A DNA stretch of 64,000 nt, from positions 224,090,001 through 224,154,000 of the forward strand of contig CM032228.1 in NCBI GenBank assembly GCA_019009955.1, written 5' to 3'. Below, in pieces: positions 39,082 to 50,896 of this stretch. Both the position numbers and the translations under genes were made by a program. How positions within the stretch are numbered: the stretch's first letter is position 1; each line of letters opens with the position of its first letter. The DNA is from Riptortus pedestris. Its lineage: Eukaryota > Arthropoda > Insecta > Hemiptera > Alydidae. Below the pieces are notes generated by a model. That model was not told the origin of the DNA, made no database searches, and saw nothing but the letters and a program-made list of their open reading frames with translations.

Positions 39082-39563
39082 AAAGTCCGTCTCACAGGGG
39101 CTGCGTTAACTAAGCAGATTTCCCACGTTCGTCACGCATTTGCATTTTTGTCAAAACTTAAAAGTTCAATGAAAACAATATTTGGTACTTAAGCTTCAAA
39201 TAATGTGCTTCATAACATAATAGAATATTGTTAATATAAGATGAGTAGGAGTGGGGGTTTACGAAAGACCGGAAACTAAGCAATGCAAATATCTCTGTTA
39301 GTAATCAAGATAATGAAAAAATGTTCAAACAACATTTATAGAACATTACATTTCCAATAAGATTAGTTCTGTACACTTTTTCGATCCGTCGCATTATAAC
39401 GGAGATATTAAGAATTTTTGAAATTCTCTCCTTCTAAACCCCACCTCCCCCCTGTCTGATTTCAGCCGTTAACGAACTTGATCTTTCTTTTTGTATAAAA
39501 CCATTGTATATGAAGTTTGGTAACGATAAGACAAAAATTGCGACCGCTAGAGCGGTAAAAGAC

Positions 39564-39631
<68 letters not shown>

Positions 39632-39754
39632 TTTTGTACAGACATCAGTTTCGTCATCTCCTGTGTTGGATTGATGGACATTTGAAGAAAATTTCGAAAA
39701 TCGTGTCATGAGTACGACCTCAATAGCTGATTTCCTTTCAGGGAAATCTGCTAA
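39082..39754 (+). mobile_element. HINE-like element, complete (module D)
   Basis: The 5' end is AAAGTCCGTCTCACAGGGGC. Module D reads AAAAGTTCAATGAAAACAAT and GTAGGAGTGGGGGTTTACG. Core and a (TA)n of about 60 bp (39565-39627) follow. The palindrome has one changed base pair (GATTTCCTTTCAGGGAAATC), then TGCTAA. Confidence 0.85.
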
Positions 39755-39764
39755 AGTACACGTA

Positions 39765-39885
39765 ACAAGCTATGTTCGATAACATTTTTCGATCTGACTC
39801 ATAATAATGGAGATATTTTGAATTTTCGAACCTCACTTATTCCATGCTCGATTTCAGCCATTAAAGGATATGATCTATAGTGCTG
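39765..39885 (+). mobile_element. HINE-like core fragment
   Basis: TTTTTCGATCTGACTCATAA, GGAGATATTTTGAATTTTCG and GATTTCAGCCATTAAAGGA are diverged core phrases. Confidence 0.55.
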
Positions 39886-40007
39886 AGTGAAACTCTTAAA
39901 TATAGAGTAAGTGAAAGATAAAATAAATATTTTCTAGTTAAAAAACTAAAATATGACTTGATGACGGCATACACAAGGTATTTGTATGTATCTGAACTAG
40001 TAAAGGT

Positions 40008-40769
40008 CTGTTGAAAACAATATTTGGTATTTAAGCTTGAAGTAAGATGTTTCATGATGTAATAGCTTATTGTTAAAGTGCGATGATATTGTTGAAATGG
40101 TTGTTTATGGAATGCTAAAAATTAAAAAAAATACAAATATCTCGGTTAATATTCACGATAGAGACAAACTGTATATAAAAGCATTTATAGAACACTAAAA
40201 CTACAGTAAGATTTTTAAAAGACATTTTCGATAGTTTAACGGAGATATTTTTAATTTTTGGAATCCTCTCCCCCGTTTGGAATCTAAACCCTCTCCTCCG
40301 ACCACCCATGATTGATTTCAGCAGTTAACGACGATTTAGCTAACTTGATCTATATAATTTTTTTTTTTTAACTCAGACCCAGAAAGTTCAATTTATTTTA
40401 TTTTATTTATTTATCAAGGTAGAGTTGTTCTACCGGGGGTGAGAAGATTTCTGCTAAACTATTGTTGGATTATAAGGGTGAGGGTAATGTGTGAACGGGG
40501 GTAATGGATCATTGGGGGTGGGTTACCCGGCAGCCCTTGATCTTTAGTTTTATATGAAACGCCTATATATCGAGTTTGGCACCGAATAGGCAAAAAGTGC
40601 TACCTCTAATGTGGTGATAGACAAATACATATAGTATGTAAGTAATTTTGGAAGGAGGTCATTTTTGTCATCAGCTATATACGACTGATGGTCATTTAAA
40701 GACATGTTTCGAAAATCACGTCATGAGCTCAACCTCAATGTCTGATTTTCCTTAAAGGAATTCTACTAA
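40008..40769 (+). mobile_element. HINE-like element interrupted by a short retroposon
   Basis: Module D (GAAAACAATATTTGGTATTT), core, tail block and decayed palindrome (GATTTTCCTTAAAGGAATTC, then TACTAA) are all present. The core is split at CTTGATCT by the insertion at 40352-40535, and it resumes exactly with CTTGATCT followed by TTAGTTTTATATGAAACG. Confidence 0.75.
40352..40535 (-). repeat. Short retroposon (SINE-like) with 8-bp target duplication
   Basis: The 184-bp insertion is flanked by direct repeats CTTGATCT at 40344-40351 and 40536-40543. On the minus strand it starts GGGCTGCCGGGTAACCCACC and ends in an AT-rich tail with AAATAAAATAAAATAAATT and a run of A. Tail plus duplication fits LINE-mediated insertion. 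The head is not clearly tRNA-like and differs from the other SINE family in this window. Confidence 0.65.
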
Positions 40770-40852
40770 ACCATGAATTGCTTCCACTTCCGTAGATTTT
40801 CTTTATTCTAAGCCAATCCTTTTTAATTTTTAAAACTACAGATAATATCTGT

Positions 40853-40854
<2 letters not shown>

Positions 40855-40898
<44 letters not shown>

Positions 40899-41127
40899 AG
40901 CATGACGCCCTTAAATGAATGCGGAACAGTGTGAGGAATTCCACTGGAGGACATAGAATTAGAGAACCATCCCTGCGAATCCTGTAGCCTGTAAACCTGC
41001 CTAATAATAGGCATTTATGAGTAGAGAAACGCCTTAGTCGATAGACAAGATGTAGGAGAGATTTTAGACGGTGGGAATGATCCATTGACATCAGCTGCGG
41101 TTGGCTTGAGATAGATGATTCTAGCAA
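40855..41127 (-). repeat. Poly(A)-tailed retroposon, possible
   Basis: A run of 43 T at 40855-40897 would be the poly(A) tail of a minus-strand insertion. The adjoining 230 bp are more GC-rich than the surroundings and have no recognised origin. No target duplication was found and the 5' limit is a guess. It could be a processed pseudogene or LINE 3' end. Confidence 0.35.
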
Positions 41128-41447
41128 AACAATTTATTTCTGTAACTCCAATAGATAGATGGTTCCTTGATTATAATTTTAATATAGCGGAGGTGGTTGT
41201 TAACGTTCATCCATTCTGATTGCCGTTTATCTCGAATTTGGCTTAGTATGTGTCGTATGTCATTGTATAGTAAATCTGTAAACGAAATTTAATATGGGAA
41301 AAAAGGAAGCCCTGCTTTAATGTGTAAAATGTTCCATAATAATTTGTTGAACATTTCCATTTAATTCCAGAATCGCCTCTCTAAATGAAGGAATACTATC
41401 GTCGTTATATCTGCAAAAGAGTCAGTGCATTTGACAACAGCCACTGA

Positions 41448-41550
41448 AGTTGTCCTTTCCTTTCTCCGACTCCAGTAACTCCATTTGAAACCCTCTATCG
41501 AGTTCTTGGTCGACCCAAGCCAATAGGGCGAGACTAGAGTTAGAGCCGAG
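41448..41550. repeat. Dispersed repeat, copy 1 (unclassified)
   Basis: CTATCGAGTTCTTGGTCGAC and AGCCAATAGGGCGAGACTAG align loosely with 46670-46760. Its class is unknown. Confidence 0.4.
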
Positions 41551-41770
41551 CTTTGCATACTGAAACTAGTAAAGCTAATGCTGAACACTAGTGACTCTAT
41601 AACTAGAGTTCTCAAACAGTGATAACCATGGATCACTGATAAACAGTATGTGGAAGTCACTTTGCAGTATCAAGATGGAAAATAAGTATTGATTAGAAAG
41701 TATAATTAGTTAATTACACGATATCCCATGTTAAAAATAAACCTTGGCAATTCTTTCTTAATATTCGTAA

Positions 41771-42466
41771 CTGATCAAACCTCCATCGATCCTACCCAGA
41801 AAATGACGAAAATGATGACCGTTCAAAATTGTATATATACATGTGTATGTGTGAGCGAGCGAGTGTGTGTTAACGCTCTAGTGATCGAAAATTGTTTTGT
41901 ATAGTAACCAAAATCGATATTTAATCGTTTTATGTAAATAGAAGGATCATCTTCCTTAAAGGCAGAAATCGGACTAGTAGGAGGGGGGCGGGAGATATCG
42001 ATATATATCCGTTATTATACGTCGGATCAAAAAAAAGCGGTCACGCAGGGGCTGCGTAAACTAAGCAGATTTCCCACGTGAAGTTTTACAATAGAGAAAT
42101 TACACGAGAGTCGGGCAGTTAAGGAAACGGCCGAACTAGCTTTTGGCGGGAAAGTCACTCGTCCGTTAGCCGCCCAGATTTAATAAAAATGCATATCTCG
42201 GTTAATATTCAAGATAGAGAATAAATGTATATAACAATACTTATAGTAATTTTAATTTTCAATAAGATTAATTCTGTACAATTTTTTCGATCCGACGTAT
42301 AGTAACGGAGATATTTCGAATTTTCAAAAATCCCCCCTCTAAACCCCGCCTCCCACTGGTCCGATTTCAGCCGTTAGGGAACTTGAACTTTCTTTTTACA
42401 TAAAACGACTAAATATCGAGTTTGGTAACGATCAAACAAAAATTGCGACCGCTAGAGCGTTAACAG

Positions 42467-42538
<72 letters not shown>

Positions 42539-42970
42539 TATGTATATATATATATATACAGTTTTGAACGGACCTCTTTTTCGTCATCTACTAGGTAGGG
42601 TCGATGGACATTTGAAGAAAAAGTTCGAAAATTCCGTCATAGGTACAACCTCAATAGCTGATTTCCCTTAAGGGAAATCTGCTAAAAATGAATAGAACCA
42701 ATCTTAATGAAAATTTAATATTCTATGAATGTTGGTTTATTTATATATTCTTTATCTTAATTATTAATTCAGATATTTGCATTTTTCAGCCTTCAGTAAG
42801 ACCCATTCCTACTCTCGTCATATTAACAATAGGCTGTTTTTATGGAGCAATTTATTTGAAACCTAAATACTAAATGTTGTTCTCATACAACGGTACGTTT
42901 TGAGATAAATACAAACTCGTGACGCACGTTGGAAATCTGCTTAGTTAACGCAGCCCCTGCGTGACTGACT
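41771..42970 (-). mobile_element. HINE-like element (module D) interrupted by a second HINE
   Basis: The left part, 41771-42033, runs from the tail block (CCTCCATCGATCCTACCC) through a TA/GT tract to the core phrase ATACGTCGGATCAAAAA. The right part resumes at 42686 with GAATAGAACCAATCTTAATG, the next phrase of the family core. It continues through module D to a reversed 5' end (TTAACGCAGCCCCTGCGTGA) at 42970. Confidence 0.8.
42034..42685 (+). mobile_element. HINE-like element, complete (module A), nested
   Basis: The 5' end is AAGCGGTCACGCAGGGGCTG, then intact AGCAGATTTCCC. Module A (GGCCGAACTAGCTTTTGGCG) and core are well kept. A CA/TA tract spans 42463-42560. A perfect palindrome and TGCTAA end at 42685. 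Confidence 0.85.
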
Positions 42971-43932
42971 TTTTTTTGGATTTGTAAGGTCTAATCATTC
43001 TTTCAAGGTTGACCTAAGTTTTTAAATAAATAAACAGCTCTACCGTGTTACTAATGGCACTCTTATCAACGGATTACTGGTCACACGGTTTTCATGATTA
43101 ATTGATAGTATTTGTCTTGAAAAAAAGAACAGATTGTTTCTAGCTCCCATATAAAATGTGAAATAAGTTTCCATTAGTCTTACAAGTAGGACCTGGCCAC
43201 TGCAACTCTTTTTTATTATTGATAGCGGATCTCATCAACTTAAATCCCATTTCCTATTTCCAGTATCTTCAAAACCTTCTCGAGGCGGTCAAGTCAGAGC
43301 AACCTTAGCTTTTCCTCGATTAAGATATATCCAGTTCAATAATATGGCTCACTTCTATGATCGAACAGAGAGCATTTGAGAGTCCTATAAAATGCCATTA
43401 AAAAAAAAAAAAAACAGCCCAACCTTCTATTATGAGAAATGTTTTAACTTTATGCGGTGCGTTGGACTACATTACAACCAAACCACTAATGCAAAATAAT
43501 TTCAAATAACCCCTAAATATACTTCAAACCAATCATACAAAACAGACGTATCAACTTTCACTTAAAATGTAAAATATTTCCAGCTTTTATTTCAACCGTT
43601 CAATTAATTTCAAATATGAGTGGACTCCTTGTATTACTCGGGAGGAATTTCCCTCTGCTTGATGAGAGCAGGTAGGGTTCACCTGATACGGGGGTAGAAA
43701 ACTTACACAAATTGCACCTCCAACAAATTTGCCCTCCTAGTAGTTTGCCTACACAATTAGAGCACTGTGTCTCGGGTTACCACCCCTTGACCTCTTATTG
43801 ATTTTAGGCCCAGCTTCTCTTCCACCCACCAAATCTCTCTCTCTCTCTCTCTCTCGCTGTTATCTTTAAATAAATGATAAGGCAGGGGAGTTGCTACATT
43901 GATCCGGAGACTTCTTGGCGCAATGACTGTTT
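42971..43932. other. Unclassified sequence
   Basis: A short (CT)n lies at about 43833-43854. No gene or known repeat was recognised. Confidence 0.35.
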
Positions 43933-45070
43933 AAGCAGATATCCTTTAGGAGAAATCTGTCGGGGTTGAGACACGATTTCAGGGACATATCTACAAAATT
44001 CCATCCAACCTCCCTAGGATTCGAGGTTCGTTCAAATGATAAGTATGTATATATATAAGTTTCAAATATAACTTAATAATGATTTAGTTCGAAGTTGGTG
44101 GGGGATGGAAGATAAGAAATATTAAAATAATCAATACCTCCATAATTATGGGTTGAATCAAGGAACGTTATATAACCAGTATAACCTTCTTCGAAAATGT
44201 AATATTATATAATAATTATTTCTTAATTTTTTTATTTATTTTATCCTTAAGTAAGTCCCCATTTCATCTTATCTCAAAATAGCATTAATTCGATATATCA
44301 CGAAACCATAACTACAAACTTAAATGCGAAGCATTGTTTCATAGGCCTAGACTTCATCAGTACTATAGAGGTCGCGTTACGTTCGATCGATACTATTCTG
44401 GATATATAACTGTTTCATGGAAAATTGAAGGTTTAGTTGGTCAATACTCAAAAATGTGGGTGTTAAGAGAAGTGAAATACAAAATCATGTATATGTGTTA
44501 TATAACTAAATTGTTTAATACTTTAATGTACTCCAATTGGTATTCTACAGTTTTTTCTCTAATTCGAATATTAGCTATTTCTTTTTTTTTTTTAATATAT
44601 TTTCACGTTATTAGAAATCTTTTATAAACCACTCCTGCTGTCATCTGGAAATGTTATTTTGTGCCCTTATTTCAAGTGCTGTTCATACGAGTTTGGTATT
44701 GTGGGTAAAATAGAAAATAGAATAAAAAAAGACACTATAACAGTGCTATTTCGGCACTTGTGGAAAATATTTACTTTACGCAACACCTAATTGTGAAGAT
44801 AAATAGATTTCTGATGCCGTTTTCAAACATTTCTTCAAGTTTCCGTCAATCCTACTTAGTAGATGAAGAAAATGTGGCACGATAAAATTAATATACAGGA
44901 CGTTAAGAGGTTGATAATTCGAAATAACCCTCCTATAATGAACCGGATCAAAAAGAAATGTACAATCAATCTTTTGCAGAAATGTAATGTGCTGCAGTTG
45001 CTGTTTTATATATTGTTACTTTTATTACAAAAAAAAATCATTATTTGGACTGCAAAATTAAATAAGTAAA
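43933..45070 (-). mobile_element. Old HINE-like copies, strongly diverged
   Basis: A reversed 3' end at 43935 (GCAGATATCCTTTAGGAG) leads to a diverged core and to a reversed 5' end relic at 44757-44795 (TTACTTTACGCAACACCTAA). A second tail block follows at 44812-44890 (CGTCAATCCTACTTAGTAGA). Confidence 0.5.
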
Positions 45071-45071
45071 T

Positions 45072-45430
45072 TTTACCGTTTTATCGCTTCACAATTTATT
45101 TGACGACACACTACACACTTTGTAAGTTATTCTCCACTACTAATCAAAATATGCATTGATAACTTCAGTTCTTATTGCCCAGTACAAAAATCACGATCAC
45201 TGATGTTCACAAAACACGGCACTGCACCGATCTTCACAAAATACGGCACCACACTGAAACTAAAAAGCACTGTTCATTGAAAGTCGTACTGTTACAAGCC
45301 GGGTCTATAATGGCACCGACTCCAGGCACGCTGATTCTAATCGTCTAGACGGTTCTAGACAACTCTCCCTTCTTGGCGCCACTATTCTGCAGGTTTTTCT
45401 TCATTTTCTTCGTATTTCTCAAATACGCGA
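45072..45430. repeat. Unclassified dispersed repeat, copy 2
   Basis: This matches 10655-11135 in the same orientation, with CACAATTTATTTGACGACAC and TTCATTTTCTTCGTATTTCT at its ends. It is shorter internally because it holds fewer of the 28-bp units. Confidence 0.65.
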
Positions 45431-45614
45431 TTACATATATACGTTATTCTCGAAACAATATGTGTTTTCAAAGATATTAAGACTGGTATTTGCAATCTTC
45501 AGTTTTCAGCCTTCACTATTCCTCCACTTCAAATCATTTCACATTAGCAAAAGGCAATGCATGGGTTGTATATAGTTTCTGGAGTTGGAATATTAACCGT
45601 CATATTTCCCGTTT

Positions 45615-45734
45615 TTAGCAGATTTCCATTAATGGAAATCAGATATTGAGATCGTACTCATGACGCGATTTTCAAAAATCTTCTTCTAATGTCCATCGAT
45701 CCTACCCAGGAGATGACGAAAATGAGGTCAGTTA

Positions 45735-45799
<65 letters not shown>

Positions 45800-46233
45800 T
45801 GTTACCGTTCAAGCGACCACAATGTTTGCTTATCGTTACCAAACTCGATATTTATACGTTTTAAGTAAAAATAATGATTAAGTTCGCTAATGGCTGAAAT
45901 CGGACCAGTGGGAAGGAAGGTTTTTATAGGGGAGAATTTTCGAAAATTCGAAATATCTCCGTTACCGTACGTCGAATCGAAAAATTGCAAAGAATCAATC
46001 TTATTGTAAATTACATTTACTATAAATATTGTTAAATATATTTATTCTCTATCTTGAGTGTTAACCGAGATATTTGCATTTTTATTAAGTGTTTGCAGAT
46101 AATGGACGAGAGAACTTCGAGTCTAGTAGTGAGTTTTCGCCGAAAGCTAGTTTTGCCGTTTCCGTAACTGTTCGGCTCTCGTGAAATGTCTTTATTGTAA
46201 AACTTCACGTGGGAAATCTGCTTAGTTTACGCA
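45615..46233 (-). mobile_element. HINE-like element, nearly complete (module A)
   Basis: The palindrome has compensating changes on both arms (GATTTCCATTAATGGAAATC), so it stays self-complementary. (TA)n of about 60 bp, core and module A follow. The 5' end is cut after TTAGTTTACGCA. Confidence 0.82.
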
Positions 46234-47263
46234 TACTTTTTGGTTCTCTCGTTTCTACTCTTTGGAGTGTCCATTATAGCAATGAATATCTCATGTTCAG
46301 CTTGTAGGCAATCCTGGAAGATATAAACCACCAATCCCCTCGAATGGGGAAAGGAAGGTACACCCCGAGAACCCCTGGATTAATGCTGCCCTGCCAGAGA
46401 ATTAGCTAAATAGTCTGTGCCATTAGACTGTGCGTGGGGTAAGTTAAGAGTTATAGAGCTCTATCGGAGGCAGAGCCGGGTACTGCCTTATCGCTTCCTT
46501 CCTTCCTCTCGTTTAACAAGGTGTTTCCTCTCCAACAATAGGGCTTATCTCGGGGGGAGCATCTACTACGAGCCCTCCACCAACCCCTCTACAGTACAAA
46601 CCCAATCCCTCCTCAAAGGTCGCCGCCGCTTTTTAAATAAACCGCCCCACTACCGTCTTGCTCCAGTGAGTTTCTCTTCTTCTACTACTCGGGACTGCAT
46701 TCCAAGCCCTTCGTAGAGTTCCTGGCTGATCCTCGCCAATAGGCCTAAACTAGAGGCAGAAAAAATCTTTTTGGGGGTGACAAGAAGTCACTGTCATTCC
46801 TTATTTTTCCTATCAGGTTAAATTAGTATTATTTTCGCCCTGGGTGTGGTAGTAGAGGTTTGAATCCTAGAATACAATTTAATTTGTTAAGTTATTTTAT
46901 TGCTAATTCAGTTAAATTACACATACTTTTTAATTTGATAATTCGATACCACTGGCATTGTCACTCATATTTCCTTCTGTACGCTGCTATGTTACTCCTA
47001 AAAGATTCTTTCCCAATTGGGAAGGAAGGGTTTGGTATAATCGTATCATTAATCAAGGTTAATCCTTAATCAAATGTAAAAAAAAAAAAAGTTCAAGACA
47101 AGACCACTCACAGTTTTGGAGAACTTGTATAAATATAATACTTTTTAGTAAAGCTTAGAAGTTGACTTCTATTATTTTAAAAAGTATATTCATAAATTTT
47201 AGAAAATTTAAGAGTGAATCAAAATTTCACTTTACATTCAAAGGATACATTTTCCTTAACAGT

Positions 47264-47265
<2 letters not shown>
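46234..47265. other. Unclassified, including a GC-rich patch and dispersed repeat copy 2
   Basis: Positions 46670-46760 resemble 41448-41550. The 99-codon plus-strand frame at 46417-46716 has no recognisable family. The GC-rich patch 46370-46740 may be an old retroelement piece. Confidence 0.35.

Positions 47266-47328
<63 letters not shown>
47266..47328. repeat. (T)63 homopolymer
   Basis: Sixty-three uninterrupted T directly abut the reversed HINE 3' end that starts TTAGCAGGCCTTAAGGG. Confidence 0.95.
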
Positions 47329-47330
<2 letters not shown>

Positions 47331-47460
47331 CAGGCCTTAAGGGAAATCAGCAATTGAGGTCGTACTCATGATGCGATTTTCGAAAATTTTCTTCAAATGT
47401 CCATCGATGCTACCCAGGAGTTGACGAAAAGGAGGTCCGTGCTAAATTATATATATATAT

Positions 47461-47503
<43 letters not shown>

Positions 47504-47964
47504 ACATTTCTCGAATCCTAGGGAGGTTGGATGGAATTTTGTCTGTTAACGCTCTAGCGGTCGCAATTTTTATTTGATCGTTACCAAACTCGATATTTAG
47601 TCGTTTTATGTAAAAAGAAAGTTCGAGTTCGCTAACGGCTGAAATCGGACCAGTAGGAGGGGGGGGGTTTAGAGGGGGGGATTTTCAAAATATCTCCGTT
47701 ACCATACGTCGGATCACAAAAGTGTATAGAACCAATCTTATTGTAAATTAAATTTACTATAAATATTGTTCTATACATTTATTCTCTATCTTGAATATTA
47801 ACCGAGATATTGGCATTTTTATTAAATTTGGGCCCATAACGTACGACGGAATTTCCCGCCAAAAGCTAGTTCGGCCCTTTGCCGGCTCTCGTATGGAGAT
47901 TTCTATTGTATACCTTCACGTGGGAAATCTGCTTGGTTTACGCAGCCGATGCGTGAAGGACTTT
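47327..47964 (-). mobile_element. HINE-like element, complete (module A) with a chimeric centre
   Basis: The palindrome has lost six bases on one arm (AGCAGGCCTTAAGGGAAATC). After the (TA)n at 47448-47498 there is a short stretch CGAATCCTAGGGAGGTTGG, an inverted tail block of a diverged subfamily. The core and module A then run to the 5' end (GCAGCCGATGCGTGAAGGAC). Confidence 0.8.
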
Positions 47965-48855
47965 TATGAATTATACTAAACGACAGCCTTTGAAGTCTTA
48001 CTGGCTTAGTATCTCCATACGCCGGATTTCGACTAGCTCTTAAAACAACGTCTTATTTGATGAGAACGGTTGAAAACATTTTTGACAAATTATATTTTGG
48101 AACATCTCTTTAATAAAAAAAAATAAAGAAATATTCCACTTAATTCCAGTAAGAAAAAAATATCAGCTTTAATGTATTGTATAGGAGTGTATTGTCTGTA
48201 GCAGTGGTAAGATTTTGATATTAACTTTCACTGTTTCACAGTTCACAGTTTAACTTTCAGTATTAACATACTGCTTAAAGGACGAGCCATCTACATCGCC
48301 TATCACTTTTAATATTTTATTATCTTAAAGGAAATACCCTTGATATAATATATGAATAGTGAATCTTCATTGTACCTACCCATCTGTATCATATTACCAT
48401 GTAGGCTTATTATGAATTAATTTTAATCAACAACTTCTAAGTTATGGTTAATTATAGAAAACCTCTCACATTTCATTAACCCCAGGAGCTGTGTAATGAG
48501 CGAAATGTAGAGATGAGTGTTCCAAAAATATGATTGCACTCGAGAATGGCTCTATCAATTTTTAGTTTTCAGATTTCAACGGAATTACCCTTTTTTTTTC
48601 TTCTCAGAAGCCATTATGACTATTTTCGGCGCCTCTACGTCTGTAATTACTGCCCATTTGTACGTGCGTATCTTGAATAACTAAAAAAACAATTAGTCTT
48701 AGAGTACATACTGCAATTTTGTATTTAGAACTTTCGAGCTGCTTTAGTTTGCCATCATAGTATGAACTTCTATCATTTAGGTTTAACGATACTTTTTTAT
48801 CCGATGTGTTGGGAGAGAGATAGATAAAATTGGTTTCAAATGAAATTATTTTAAA
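47965..48855. other. Unclassified AT-rich sequence
   Basis: No supported feature. Confidence 0.35.
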
Positions 48856-49634
48856 CTAGCTCAGATACCCGGCTTCGCCCGGGAATTCATTTGAGGCTGA
48901 AGGGTGATGGTATTTTTTAGCAGGCTTTACATTGCACAATATTTTGACATTTACCCGTCCCAGTGTTTAGGATTGATACCCGTCGTTGCCGTGGATTTGC
49001 TAATAATAGAATTATTGGTTCGATAAGGCTTCACTGTCTTCGATATTTTTATATTTCCCGTCTCTTATACATGTATATATGGTGAATTTTTATTTCAGGC
49101 CTCCCTTATAACCCCCCTCTCGTTCGAACCTAAATATTTTAATATAACTTATAATCATGGAAGAATTAATGCTAATTGACATACCGAGTTTTGTTAAGTT
49201 CAGTTCAGCCGTTAGTGCCCAATAAAATTATTGGCTCCCGCTAAAGTTTTAACGTATAACTCATTTATACTTAGGTATACGACAAAAGTGTATATAACAA
49301 AAGTTACTCCAAATAACAAAATAAACAAGTTTTGTATGTTTATATTTGCGGAAAAACCAATAGAAAACGAAATACCGCTATTTTTAATTTCAGGCTTCCC
49401 TTATTACCCCCACTCCTGTTCGTCTCAGAGAAAATTAATATAGCCTAAAGTCTAAGTTGGGTTAGTAGTAATATGCATACTAAGTTTCATAAAATTCGGT
49501 TCAGCCGTTTATGCATGAAAAGGTAACAAACAAACAGACACGAAAGAAACAAAATGCAGATATGATATGTGAAACGAAAAGTTATCGTGAAATTTCGCGA
49601 AAAAAATCAATGTACAGACAGAGGTTACAATTTT

Positions 49635-49640
<6 letters not shown>
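48856..49640 (-). mobile_element. Helitron (canonical type), shorter copy
   Basis: The plus strand reads A|CTAG CTCAGATACCCGGCTTCGCC at the 3' end. Internal monomer phrases recur at 49095 and 49375, and the last carries TTCGGTTCAGCCGTTTATGC. The 5' end GAGGTTACAATTTTATA dissolves into a long (TA)n, so the exact limit is uncertain. Confidence 0.78.
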
Positions 49641-49707
<67 letters not shown>

Positions 49708-49720
49708 AGTCCGTTTTAAA

Positions 49721-49775
<55 letters not shown>
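49641..49775. repeat. (TA)n microsatellite, interrupted
   Basis: Two TA arrays are separated by AAGTCCGTTTTAAACTG, which is HINE sequence. Confidence 0.9.
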
Positions 49776-50212
49776 TCTGTTAACGTTCTAGCGGTCACAA
49801 TTTTTATTTGATCCTTATCAAACTCGATATTTATTAGTTTTATGTAAAAATATATATGTACAAAGTTCATTAAAGGCTGAGATCCGATAAAATCTTAATA
49901 TAACCGTTATTATGCGTAGGATCGAAATATTGTATAGAACATATCTCATTGAAAATGGCATTTTCTATAAATGTTGTCATGTACGTTTATTCACTATGTT
50001 GATTATTAACGAAGATATTAGCTTTTTTCAGTTTTTCGGCTTTAAGTAGAGCCCCACTCCCACTAATATCATATTAACAATAAGCAGTTATATTATGAAG
50101 TACTTTGAAGCCTAGATACCAAATATCGCTCTCATTGAAAATTTACGTTTTGAGATTAATGAAAATGCGTGACGCACGTGGAAAATCCGATTAATTAACG
50201 CAGCCGTACGGC
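49706..50212 (-). mobile_element. HINE-like element, core and 5' end (module D)
   Basis: It starts at AAGTCCGTTTTAAACTG, crosses (TA)n, and continues with GTCTGTTAACGTTCTAGCGG and the core. It ends with module D and a decayed 5' terminus (TTAATTAACGCAGCCGTACG). Confidence 0.7.
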
Positions 50213-50896
50213 TAAAGATTTCTTTCCAGTTAATGTTTTAGTTGAATTTCACTGAACAGGAAATAGAGAGTGCAATGTGAGATATAGTCATGTATAAGTC
50301 TTTCAGCAGGTGGGAAATGCGCTTAGCATTTAGATCTCATTGACTGTTACCTTTTTCCCAAACATTTTCAGCCAAACTCAAACGGGAATGATCTAATTGA
50401 GATGTCCCAAAGAGCAATATTGTCGCAGAACATAGTTTCGCAATTTTTGAGCCATCTTTAGCTGGCGTTTTGCAAATGCATTGTCAGTTGGTACATGCAC
50501 ATTTAGCAAAGCTAACACTGCTAGTCCATTTGGAGGTGGTGGGGGTTGGAGGCAGCGATGCAGAACCCTAGATCGATGTGGCTGCCCCCAGGGACCTGCC
50601 GGGCGTACCCCAAGGCGAGGTCTTAAATAATTCATGAGTCCCATGTCGATTAGTCTCGTTAGTCACCCTCTAATCAGATCCGTCATGGTTTGTGTTCTCT
50701 CTACCAGTCTCCTCTATCAGCTGCTACTTACTGCGACACATGTGTCTGTGCCCTCTCATTCCCGCCTAGAATTTGGCGGGAAGGAAAGGACCTGTCCAAC
50801 TCCTTCATTGGGTCTCATCTCAGGAGTGTATCCCAGCAGAGGCTGGTACATTTCTGAACCAGACGATATGGAGCTAGAGTTGGAGACGATCTAGAT
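50213..50896. other. Unclassified, GC-richer stretch
   Basis: Positions 50390-50890 are open on both strands for 80 codons or more, but neither translation resembles a family that I can name. It may be decayed retroelement sequence beside the hAT relic. Confidence 0.35.

Noticed and set aside
40855..40897. Target duplication for the poly(T)-linked retroposon
   Set aside because: The sequence left of the T tract (AGATAATATCTGTAA) has only a poor partner near 41130, so I do not claim a duplication.
40735..41127. 130-codon frame with a Lys run
   Set aside because: The Lys run is the 43-base T tract. The rest resembles nothing known and is better explained as a poly(A)-tailed retroposon.
49569..49870. 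Tyr-Ile repeat frames on both strands
   Set aside because: They are translations of (TA)n tracts inside Helitron and HINE copies.
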